DNA of 64,000 bases from Mytilus galloprovincialis (lineage: Eukaryota; Mollusca; Bivalvia; Mytilida; Mytilidae): NCBI RefSeq assembly GCF_965363235.1, contig NC_134850.1:35561102-35625101 (forward strand), written 5' to 3'. How positions within the stretch are numbered: position 1 is the stretch's first letter; every line of letters starts with the position of its first letter. The notes below the pieces were generated by a model that was not told where the DNA came from, made no database searches, and was given only the letters and a program-made list of their open reading frames with translations. This document shows positions 53,893 to 63,245 of this stretch, one piece after another. Position numbers and translations under genes: made by a program.

Positions 53893-56511
53893 TTTTTTTT
53901 TTTTTTTTTTTTTTCTTGAATATAAATTTATTGCACTAAAGCTGTTAACAATGACCTTACCGCTACAGCTTTAACTGTAAGGTACCCTGAAATAGTTAGT
54001 ATCTATAAGAACAGGGTTTCATATAGATAAGTATTTTTTCTTAAATTTTATATTAGTATATTACAATTAAATACAATGTTCAATAATAATGTAATACAAT
54101 TCAGTACCCTGATCTGAAATAAATGATATATTTTCCTTCTATACATATAATCAAATTAAATAACGCCCATTTAATACTCTTATCCGAAATTGAATGTTTG
54201 GTGTCAATTATCTCGTTTAAAAATTACATGATTTAAGAGTGTGTGACATCGATTTTCTTGATCGGAAGGTTTACCTTGTTTAAAGGTGAGAGAGAGCATG
54301 CTTTTTAATGGATGTATGTTGAATTAGGCTACTTTACTTCTTTTTTATTTGGATTTTAAACATTTTAGGTGAGTCTTTTCTTTATTTTTATTTATTTAGT
54401 TAAAGTGTTCTAGAAATATCTTCTTTAAGAGTGTTTTATTTTGGAGAAATTAAAGTTTGAAGCACTTGGACTGTAGTATATTCTTGTAGATTGTAGGATC
54501 TTAAGTATTCGTCCAGTTCAACTTTAAACAGATTGAATACATTAGTAGATTTATTTCTCTGATCGGATACATAGTATGATTTGTAGATAGCAAATCCTAT
54601 AAGTGTCAGAATTATATTGAATCCGATATACTCATTATCTGTTATTTTGTAGCCTATTACAATGTCTTTTAAGTTAATGTTTTTGTTAAAATTCATTTGA
54701 GATAAGATTTTATTAATGATTTCCCAAAATTCTTTTAGAAATTTACATTCGATAAAAAAGTGTTGATACGTGTCTTTGAGTTGACAAAGTTGACAAAACG
54801 GACTAGTTACGATTTTCCATTTATAGAGATTATCTCTATTCGGTAAAATGCAAGTTATTAGTTTCCACCTAAACATTTTAAGTTTATTAAGTTTTAAGTG
54901 TTGGTGTATAAACTTAAACATATATTTGGTAAAGTCATAATTTATTTCTAATTCATTTTTCCATTTATTTATGCCAATGTTTGGAGAAATTTTTTTTTGA
55001 ACGAGCAATTGATACACGTTTTTGTTGCTTAAATTTTCAATTTTAATGTTTTCTTTGTTTATATTGATAAATAATCTGTTAAAATTTACTTTTGATTTGA
55101 TGGATTCTTCTGTAGCTAAAATTTTTAGCCATGAGGTTGGAATTGAGTTTTTTACTTTTGAAATTTCTGCTATCCAATTTTTAGTGTTTCGCAGTTTTCT
55201 AAATATTTTATCTTGGGCAATTTTTCCATTATCGTCAATAATATCGTTAATGTAAATAAAATCACTGTGTATCCAGTTATGCATAATAAGCGGCTTGTTT
55301 TGAAATTTTATAAATTTATTACCCCAGATAACTTGCTTTCTTATTTCGACAAAGTTTTTCAATTCTGTGATGTTCGTTTCATGAAATAAAATCCAACTTT
55401 TTATTATTTCTAAGTAAAATTCTGGAATGTCCTTAGTTATGTAATCTAGTTTTTTTAAAGTTTGGTTATTTAAATTCATTCTAAAAATGAGGAAATTAGA
55501 ACCTAATTTACTTAAAAATAATTTTGGTATCAATGTCCAATTTTCTTGTTTTGCCTGTAGCAATCTAGAGACCCATCTTATTTGAAGAGAGGAGAAATAG
55601 CTTTTTATGTCGGTCATTTTAAGCCCTCCCTGGTTATAATCTGCTACCAAAGTATGTCTTTTAACTTTGTCTTTCTTATTGTTCCATATAAAACCAAAAA
55701 TTTCTCTTTCTATATCAACTATTTTTGAGTTACTTAAAGCTGTAACATTTGTTAAAAAAGTAAATTGTGGTATAATGAGAGTTTTAACTATTAGAATTTT
55801 GCCTAAAATGGTTAAGTTTCTTTTTTTCCACGATGTTATCAGGTTTCGACTCTTTTCAAATCTTGTATCCCAATTTAATTTTTCACAATCTTTTTTATTA
55901 ATGCCGAAATATATACCTAGCACTTTTACAGGTTTGTCCGTGAATTTAATTTCATCTACTTTATCTCTACAATGCTTTAGTTTACCAATCCAAATTCCTT
56001 CCGTTTTATTTTTGTTTAGTTGTAATCCAGAAAAAGTTCCAAAAATTTCGATTATATTTAATGCTGTTCGGATTTCTTCTTTAGATTTTAGGAATAGAGT
56101 TGTATCATCAGCCACTTGCGTGATTTTTAAGCAATGTGTTTTACTATCAATTTTTAATTCTATGCCTGTTATATTTTTGTTTTGCCTTAGTTGGTTAGCC
56201 ATTATTTCTACTGACATTACGAAAAGTATAGAAGAGCACGGGCATCCCTGTCGGATACCTCTTAGGGGTCTAAAGGGGGCAGATATCCAACCGTTATTAA
56301 ATATAGAACTATCTATATTTGTATACAAGGTTTTTATCCAGTTTATGAAGGGTTTATTAAAACCAAAATATTCTAAAGTATGATACATAAAATTCCATTC
56401 TAATGTGTCGAAAGCTTTCGAAAAATCTATGAATAAAATTGCTCCTTCTATATTAAACTTATCTGCGTAATCTATAACATCTTGTATTTGGCGCAAATTA
56501 AAACCTATAAA
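53893..56511 (-). mobile_element. 5'-truncated LINE with a 216-bp target-site duplication
   Basis: The element is in minus orientation. Its 3' end is a poly(A) tract, read as a T run at 53889-53914, with AATAAA (forward TTTATT 53927-53932) just before it. The 3' UTR is about 500 bp, and the reverse-transcriptase ORF ends at 54436. Its 5' end at 56511 is abrupt and lies within the RT domain, so the endonuclease and N-terminal RT are missing. The flanking 216-bp repeats are identical, so the insertion is recent. It sits in an intron of the homeobox/HMG-like gene, antisense to it. Confidence 0.93.
54436..56511 (-). CDS. LINE reverse transcriptase, N-terminally truncated
   Basis: Open from the truncated 5' end (56511) to TAA near 54436, about 690 codons with no internal stop. 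RT motifs in order: LFIDFSKAFDTLEW, RGIRQGCPCSSILF, and the active-site box QVADDTTLF, where the aromatic residue usual before ADD is Val. Then GLQLNKNKTE, LGIYFG and WKKRNLTILGK (thumb). Near the C-terminus is a zinc knuckle-like block, FCQLCQLKDTYQHFFIEC. The order and wording fit the L1/Tx1-type lineage of non-LTR retrotransposons. It lacks the apurinic endonuclease and the upstream RT blocks because of truncation, and has no start codon of its own, so this copy is dead although undecayed. Confidence 0.9.
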   Translation of the reverse strand, partial: FIGFNLRQIQDVIDYADKFNIEGAILFIDFSKAFDTLEWNFMYHTLEYFGFNKPFINWIKTLYTNIDSSIFNNGWISAPFRPLRGIRQGCPCSSILFVMSVEIMANQLRQNKNITGIELKIDSKTHCLKITQVADDTTLFLKSKEEIRTALNIIEIFGTFSGLQLNKNKTEGIWIGKLKHCRDKVDEIKFTDKPVKVLGIYFGINKKDCEKLNWDTRFEKSRNLITSWKKRNLTILGKILIVKTLIIPQFTFLTNVTALSNSKIVDIEREIFGFIWNNKKDKVKRHTLVADYNQGGLKMTDIKSYFSSLQIRWVSRLLQAKQENWTLIPKLFLSKLGSNFLIFRMNLNNQTLKKLDYITKDIPEFYLEIIKSWILFHETNITELKNFVEIRKQVIWGNKFIKFQNKPLIMHNWIHSDFIYINDIIDDNGKIAQDKIFRKLRNTKNWIAEISKVKNSIPTSWLKILATEESIKSKVNFNRLFININKENIKIENLSNKNVYQLLVQKKISPNIGINKWKNELEINYDFTKYMFKFIHQHLKLNKLKMFRWKLITCILPNRDNLYKWKIVTSPFCQLCQLKDTYQHFFIECKFLKEFWEIINKILSQMNFNKNINLKDIVIGYKITDNEYIGFNIILTLIGFAIYKSYYVSDQRNKSTNVFNLFKVELDEYLRSYNLQEYTTVQVLQTLISPK

Positions 56512-56727
56512 TAACTGGGGCTAAAATGGCAAGAGGTTAATCTAAAGGAAGTACACCACTAATTAATGGCCCCATTGCTTTCTATGTTAAATTCCTCAAT
56601 TTCGAGTGGTCACAGCTCTTTTAACTTAAGTTCAAATAAAGTGACAATCATTACATGTCAAAGCAACACCTTCTGGTGTCCTGTACTGAAAAAATCAACA
56701 TAAAACTACCCATAACACTTTGGTTTT
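56512..56727. repeat. 216-bp direct repeat, right copy flanking the LINE
   Basis: Right copy of the duplicated target, identical to 53677-53892. After it the host intron continues with 'gtttggtttgtacattt'. Confidence 0.95.
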
Positions 56728-57952
56728 GTTTGGTTTGTACATTTCATGAGCAGGATATTAAATAATATAGTCAAACACATACTTATAACCCAATCAAAGT
56801 CTCATACTTTACATGAATTTCAAGAAAAATAACCAAAGACGGACCAAAAAAGACTCATTTTTGCAAGAGTTATCTCCCCTTCCAATGTCAATTTCCATAG
56901 GAAATTTAAAATGCTGATTTTGAGTTTTTCTCAAGTTACATTTTATGGGACTTTTTTCTTGTGTATAAAAAGGGCATAATGCTATAGATTAGAACTAAAA
57001 CATTTTCTGTTGCAATTAGTTTGAGGTTAAATCTTAGTATGACTGGACTATGTGTACCTAAATATAGATTCATGACGTCTTGCAAGTTCCTGGTTTTATG
57101 ATTTTTTTTTCGTTATGGTGACAAAAAATATTATATCAACCTCATCAAAAGTTAATAATTGTATATTATTAGTACTGTTGTTCAAATCTTCAACCCTATA
57201 AATATATTGTATACATTAATTAATAAGTCTGTGTTGTAAAAAAAGATTTAAATTGTAAATTAGTCTTTTAATTCATTACTTTTTTTCCAATTAGTTTTAC
57301 ATTTTTGTGATAATATTTTATAGAAATGTTATATATGATTAATCATTGAAAAAGACAATCTATAGATAAATATATACATTGTACCACCTATACCTGCATA
57401 TATATAAATAAAAAAGATGTTATGATTTGCCATGGAACAAATCTCCATGTTATCTCAAATCCTTTTGATATAAGCCATTATTAGTTATGGCTTTCTAAAT
57501 GGGTTATTTTATATTGCCCTTGGTCGTGGATGGGATGAAGTCATGAACAGATATTTATATTAACATTGTAAGTGTGATTTTCTATGCAGTTTATTATATT
57601 TCTACAGCCTGCTATTTTTGCTACATCTGATGGATACAGTATACTTGAAGTCAATTTACATGTGGACATATTTAAATATATAAATTCATGGTGATTTTAT
57701 ACTAAAAATTATTTCTGTACACCTATTATACTTTGTGTATAGTGATAAGTCAGCATGTACAAAATGAATTTACATCTGACAAAGTATGCATATGCAGGAG
57801 TTACTTTCACTCATGACTGTGCATTTAAAAGAAATCTAACGTTATTTCAACTCTAAAATAAGTTGAATTAAAAATTTGTTTAAAGAGAAAAGCATCCCAA
57901 TTCCTTAAAAAAAGCAAATAACATATTATTGATCATGCAGTTACTTCTTACA
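56728..57952. other. intron of the homeobox/HMG-like gene, no feature seen
   Basis: AT-rich intronic DNA with no coding frame or clear repeat boundaries. Confidence 0.5.
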
Positions 57953-57960
57953 CTTGACTG

Positions 57961-58864
57961 CAGGGATGGGGTCAATTACTTTAAAATATAATCGATTAAA
58001 TTACAATTACTTTGCTTATAAAATGTAATCCATTACATTACAATTACACCTTATTTCAAATGTAATTGATTACATGAGATTATTTTTCTTTAAAGTAATG
58101 ATGATTACTTATGATTACATTGTATATGCAATACTAAAGAATTTCTAATAACTTTTTATCCTCAGGAAAAAGCTAATTTTTGTATCTTTTTTTAAAGCCA
58201 TAATTTATTAATCTTATTTAAAAGAATTTAGACCAGTACAGTGTAACATGTGTAATTTTATAACATAGCTATAGACAAGTGTCTTTTCTCTATGTAAGAG
58301 ATATAACTTTGTTTTTTCTACAAGTTTTAACCAACTCGGCAACTGCCTAATTTTTAAAAAACTTGGACAAATAATAAAAAAATCAATCAAGTATTGTTTT
58401 ATTGTCTGTGAGGACATAATTGACACATCCATATATATTTTTACAGGACTGGTGTTATTCACTACCTTCATTTTTTAACAAACAATAGAGCTTGAGTATT
58501 AAAATTTTATTGTCTTAATTGCAATATCAATAAAGTTATAAGTGGTTATAAGATGATATCACATTAAGAAAAGTCCCATCATAGTGAATACTAGTTTTAT
58601 GATTTTTTATTCATGCTTTACACTTTCATATTGTCTATCAAATACTATTTTCCAATATACCAGTATACAAAATTTGTAACCAGCAAGTAATCATTTGAAT
58701 GTAATCTAAAAAGAATAAAAAAATAATCATGATTACACCTTTTTTGGCAATGTAATTGATTACATTGTGATTACTTGTAATCAGAAATGACAGGATTACT
58801 GATTACAGAGGACTTCACTTCAAAATGTTATCGATTACAGCTGGTTAAGATTATCCCATGCCTG
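57961..58864. mobile_element. 904-bp non-autonomous hAT-like element
   Basis: The ends are CAGGGATGGG at 57961-57970 and CCCATGCCTG at 58855-58864 (inverted, one mismatch). They are flanked by a perfect 8-bp duplication, CTTGACTG, at 57953-57960 and 58865-58872. CAG...CTG-type ends and an 8-bp duplication are the hAT pattern. The subterminal 150 bp on each side are full of 'gtaatcgattac', 'attgattaca' and 'attacaatta' words in both orientations, likely transposase-binding repeats. There is no coding capacity; the minus-strand frame 58214-58471 has no motif. Confidence 0.92.
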
Positions 58865-59096
58865 CTTGACTGACTTCACTAATTGCAGTAGCCTAAAGAA
58901 TATTTACTTGAGCTGCTCATAAAAATTTGATGAAATTTGGCATCAATGAATAGTAGCCTCAATTGAAGGTTTAAAAAGTTTTTCTTTTGACCTTTTTTAA
59001 AGAAGAATTAATGGAAAAACTTGTGTTTGCTTATTCTTAAAAGAATCAGTCAGGTTAGACAGTTGATTAACCTAATTTTATATTTGTTTATTTAAG

Positions 59097-59254
59097 ATCA
59101 ATTCAATGACATAGCAGACTGGGCACCTGCCTGGAATTTGTTAGGGCAGGAGGAAAAGGAGGCATATAAACAGAAGGCAAAGGAAAATCCAGTGGTACCA
59201 CCTCAACCACAACAGAAAGATGCCTTTAAAAGGCTTAAGATTATCAGAGAACAT
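59097..59254 (+). CDS. HMG-box-like exon of homeobox/HMG-like gene
   Basis: This 158-bp exon has an acceptor (tttatttaag) and a donor (gtgaga). It enters in phase 1 (the split codon gives Asp) and leaves in phase 0. It encodes WAPAWNLLGQEEKEAYKQKA, the Trp-x-x-Leu-x-x-x-Glu-Lys-x-x-Tyr pattern of the second and third HMG-box helices, completing the box begun in the previous exon. A Pro/Gln-rich spacer and a basic helix follow. Confidence 0.7.
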
Positions 59255-59290
59255 GTGAGACTTATTTTTTTTAATTATTATTTGATTTAA

Positions 59291-60966
59291 GGGGGCTCGC
59301 GGGTCTAAATCGATTTTTAACCGGATTTTTGTAACAAAAATGTCGGTTATTGATTTGGGGATGTACGGCGGTCGGTCGGTCGGGCGGGCGGCCGGGAGGC
59401 CGGGCGGGCGGGCGGGAATCAAATGTTGTCCGTGCATTACCTCATGAACCGTTCAACCAAAGCTTTTAAAATTTTAATATGTTGTTACTGACAACTAAAT
59501 GAAGGTCAAGTTCAATAATGGCAATTTTGACTTTTACCGTTCAGGAGTTATGGTTCTTGAAAGATTGAAAAATGGAGTTTCCAGTCGTGTCCCTGCATTT
59601 ACGCATGAACTGTTCTACCTAAGCTTTCCAAATTTTAATATGTTGTTACTGATGACAAAATGGAGATCAAGTCCCATAATGGCGATTTTGACTTTTACCG
59701 TTCAGGAGTTATGGTTCTTGAAAGATTGAAAAATGGAGTTTCCAGTCGTGTCCGTGCATTTACGCATGAACTGTTCTACCTAAGCTTCCCAAATTTTAAT
59801 ATGTTGTTACTGATGACAAAATGGAGGTCAAGTTTAATAATGACGATTTTGACTTTTACCGTTCAGGAGTTATGGTTCTTGAAAGATTGAAAAATGGTGT
59901 TTCCAGTCGTGTCCGTGCATTTACGCATGAACTGTTTTACCAAAGCTTCCCAAATTTTAATATGTTGTTACTGATGACAAAATAGAGGTCAAGTTCAATA
60001 ATGACGATTTCGACTTTTACCGTTCAGGAGTTATGGTTCTTGAAAGATTGAAAAATGGTGTTTCCAGTCGTGTCCGTGCATTTTCTCATGAACCATTCAA
60101 CCAAAGCTTTTGAAATTTTTATATGTTGTTACTGATGGCAAATTAGAGGTCAAGTTCAATAATGACTATTTTGACTTTTACCGTTCAGGAGTTATGGTTC
60201 TTGAAAGATTGTGAAATGGCGTTTCCATTCACGTTGTTGCATTTACTCATGAACCATTCAATCTAAGCTTTTCAAATTTTAAGATGTTGATACTGATGAC
60301 AAAATGGAGGTCAAATTTGATATTGACGATTTTCACTTTCACCATTCATCAGTAATGGTTCTTGTGATATTGCCAGGACACAAATAAATATTAATAAATC
60401 CGGTTTGCTGTCGTTGTGACAGCCTCTTGTTTTATTTAATATAGGATTTCTCTATATTTTTCTATAAATTAACTTTATCTTATACCTAATGGAAAAATTA
60501 AATAAAAATATGGGGTCACCGTGCATTTACGCTCACAATCTGCCTTCGAAAAAAGATTACATATTTGTTAATGTCCTTTTTTTCTGTTGAACTAATATGA
60601 GAAATATTGGTAATATCGAAATAAAAAAAGAACTAAATTACAGAAATTTGTTAAATTTTACAATTTTTTAGTTTATGTACAGCCTTTTGGAAAACAACAA
60701 TAAAAAATATAGGTCACCGATGAGTTAAAAAAGATATTTCATTTTTAGCCAAAAAAATGTCACTTTTGCACCAAAGGGAGATAATTTGGAGCTTTTTCAA
60801 TGATATCTAAATTTTAAAAGTCACCTGGGGCCAACATGTATTGATTTTTTTTAAAAAATTCTTGTACCATAAAATAAAGTAACAACTACTAAAGGTAATT
60901 AATAAAATTTGTAAAGAAAAATGAATGTTTGAATTTTTTCTGAAAATCTTATACCCGCGAGCCTCC
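59291..60966. mobile_element. TTAA-flanked non-autonomous element with 160-bp tandem core
   Basis: The ends GGGGGCTCGCGGGT (59291-59304) and ACCCGCGAGCCTCC (60953-60966) are inverted with one mismatch. TTAA stands directly outside both (59287-59290 and 60967-60970), as produced by Kolobok- or piggyBac-type transposases. After a (GGCGGGCGGGCC)-type simple repeat, a unit containing 'ttttgacttttaccgttcag', 'gagttatggttcttgaaaga', 'ccagtcgtgtccgtgcattt' and 'ttttaatatgttgttactga' repeats about six times at 160-161 bp spacing (59548, 59709, 59870, 60031, 60191, 60350). The 76-codon frames inside are by-products of the repeat. Confidence 0.88.
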
Positions 60967-61142
60967 TTAAACAATTTTATTCTGATTTGCTTATAAAATA
61001 AACTTTCCTGAAGACCCAACTTGTAATATGATGGCAACATTTTTTCAGTTACCGGCAATATGTGTATGTGTTTTGATGCATGCTAAAGTGAGCATTTTCC
61101 ATAACTTGGCATCCACCATCATCTTCGTCCGTTTAATTTTAA

Positions 61143-61361
61143 TGCCAAATAATGGCATTTTTGCACCAAAGGGAGATAATTTGGAGCTTTTTCAATGATA
61201 CCTACATTTTTAGTGTCACATGGGGCCAACAGTTAAGCCGCCAACTATTGGAATTATTTTTGTACCGTATGATAAAGTAACAACTACTAAAGGTAATTAA
61301 TAGAATTTGTAATGAAAAACAAATGTTATTTTTTTCTGAAAATCTTATACCCGCAATCCTC
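61143..61361. repeat. partial second copy of the TTAA element's right end
   Basis: Matches about 60749-60966: 'gcaccaaagggagataattt', 'ggagctttttcaatgata', 'aagtaacaactactaaagg', 'tctgaaaatcttatacccgc'. The terminal repeat is decayed and TTAA is missing. No tandem core accompanies it. Confidence 0.8.
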
Positions 61362-61594
61362 CTGAAAAGGCATTTTTTAAGCCACAAATAAATGTATATT
61401 GAAAGTCAAAAATAGTTATTGATAAAAGATTTAAGCAAAAAATTACAGGTGCGCAAACTAGGCTCTTGATAAATAAATATCAATAAATATCAATAAATAG
61501 TGAGTGTGCACAATTTTTTTTTTATCTAGGTTTGTTTGATATTATTTTAATCCTCAGTCAGACCATAAAAAAATATTTTTCTTTTTCCCTTCAG

Positions 61595-61745
61595 ATTGTT
61601 GAACTTGAAAAGCATGGTATAGATGTAGCTCTGGTAGGCATTGACACCAACACTGGATCCCAGATCCTTTTAGGAGATGGAAAATCTGCTGCCTTCCTTA
61701 AATCAGAGGACATCCTGCAGAATTTGTTTGCTTTTCATTCACTAG
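61595..61745 (+). CDS. fourth recognised exon of homeobox/HMG-like gene
   Basis: This 151-bp exon has a strong acceptor (tttttcccttcag) and a donor (gtcaga), entering in phase 0 and leaving in phase 1. It encodes about 50 residues: VELEKHGIDVALVGIDTNTG, then GDGKSAAFLKSEDILQNLFAFHSL. No known domain is recognised. The alternation of hydrophobic and polar residues suggests a folded alpha/beta piece rather than a linker. The exon joins in frame on both sides. Confidence 0.75.
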
Positions 61746-61879
61746 GTCAGAATTTTAACATTTGTATGCCCTATTTATGGGCATTTTGTTTTCTGCTCTG
61801 TGCATTTGTTTGTTTGTTATCTTTTGTTTGTTTTTCTGTCTGTTTCACTTCAGGTTTAAGTTTTTGGTTGAGGTTTTTA

Positions 61880-62058
61880 GCTTTTGGATTAAATTGAATT
61901 CCAATCAACTTGAAACTTTTTATACATGTTTCCTGTGATGATCTTTCTAATTATAATGCCAAATTAGAGTTTTTGTTCCATTTTCACAGTCCACTGAACA
62001 TGGATAATGATAGTGCAAATGGGCATCCATGTACTGGGGACACATTCTTGTTTAAATT
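61880..62058 (-). repeat. dispersed repeat, copy 3 of 3 (inverted)
   Basis: In reverse complement it reads 'aacaagaatgtgtccccagtacatgg', split as 'acaagaatgtgtcc' and 'cagtacatggatgccc', then 'gcactatcat', 'ttcagtggac' and 'aattagaaagatcat'. It matches the first two thirds of 14787-15076 and 46658-46960, without the simple repeat and A-rich end. Confidence 0.8.
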
Positions 62059-62917
62059 ACATACAAGTTTAATTCAGTTTACCAAAAATTGTCACTACCT
62101 GTACCTATCGCTTTTTGTCTGAACTAGACAGAGCCAAAAAACCAGACATGGTGGGGGAGCATTAACAATGTATAAGTTTGTGATTACATCTAGTTTATAG
62201 TGAACCACTTTTGGTATGCAGTTGTATAAGTGTAGGCATTTCTTATTTCCATGAAAAATATTTTCCTCTGTCCCTATGTCATGGTTTATTGACTTTGAAA
62301 CTTTTGCTTAGTTTACTTGTTTTATTTTGTGATTAGGTTCAAGGGGATTCATTAGTGGCATTAGTATTATTTTATCCAAATTTCAATAGAAGAAGTAACG
62401 AAATTATTTTCAGTTTGTAAGTTTTTATTTGTATAACGTCATGTTTAGCAATGAAATCTATGCACCAAAATCATTTATGAAGTTTTGCAGAATTTTATTT
62501 TATTTCAAGTTTATACATTTTTCCAACTGTTACAACTTATTATTTGTTTGTAATGCATTAGATTTGGAATAACAGTACGTACTATAGTTGAAGAGTTGCC
62601 ACCTCAATTTTGATTTGATGGTTACAAATATCCGTTTTACTGTGTCCACTACCTGTCACCAGTTAAACTGCATTTACGAATCACTTCAACTAGAGTACTT
62701 TCATTCCTATGTGTGAGGTTGTGCATCCAACTATGGAATGGTCCTTTATAGACCTAGTTACCATGGAAACTGTTCAAATATAATAAAAAATATTGGCAAG
62801 GTAGCCTGGCATCATGAAGTGACATCTGCTATTGCTTGCCAATTCTAGTTATTTTTCTTTTTGTATGGTTAACAATCTAGTTTTAATATTGTGACTTGAC
62901 ATAACTTTTTTCTGTAG
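62059..62917. other. intron, no feature seen
   Basis: Intronic DNA between the fourth and fifth exons of the homeobox/HMG-like gene. No open frame or repeat could be supported. Confidence 0.5.
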
Positions 62918-62989
62918 GAACCAAAGAAGTACCAAAAGACTTAAAAAGTCTTCAACAGGAGGCTCAAACCCACATGAACAAGTTGTATT
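62918..62989 (+). CDS. fifth recognised exon of homeobox/HMG-like gene
   Basis: This 72-bp exon lies between an acceptor (ttttttctgtag) and a donor (gtaagt). It enters in phase 1 (the split codon gives Gly) and leaves in phase 1. It encodes about 23 residues, mostly one amphipathic helix (KEVPKDLKSLQQEAQTHMNK). The gene continues beyond the window; about 210 residues are visible in all. Confidence 0.7.
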
Positions 62990-63107
62990 GTAAGTGTAAT
63001 GTCTTTTACTCTACTTCATATGAAATTTCAGCTGCAATGTGGAAAACCTTAATGCTGAGTTTATAAATCTCGTAATAATAATGTTAACTTGAAGAAAAAA
63101 TAAAATT

Positions 63108-63245
63108 AAGAATGGAAATGGGGAATGTGTCAAAGAGACAACAACCCGACCAAATAAAAAACAACAGCAGAAGGTCACCAACAGGTCTTCAATGTAGCGA
63201 GAAATTCCCGCACCCGGAGGCGTCCTTCAGCTGGCCCCTTGAAGA
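63108..63245 (+). repeat. dispersed mussel-type repeat copy
   Basis: 'ggaatgtgtcaaagagacaa', 'caacccgacca', 'gtcttcaatgtagcgaga', 'attcccgcacccgg' and 'cttcagctggcccc' match 51722-51860. A shorter copy starts at 63427. Confidence 0.8.

Noticed and set aside
55667..56383. 238-codon plus-strand frame
   Set aside because: Antisense shadow of the LINE reverse transcriptase, which has clear motifs on the minus strand.
59499..59890. Two nearly identical 76-codon frames as a duplicated gene
   Set aside because: They are the same frame in consecutive 160-bp tandem units of a non-autonomous element.
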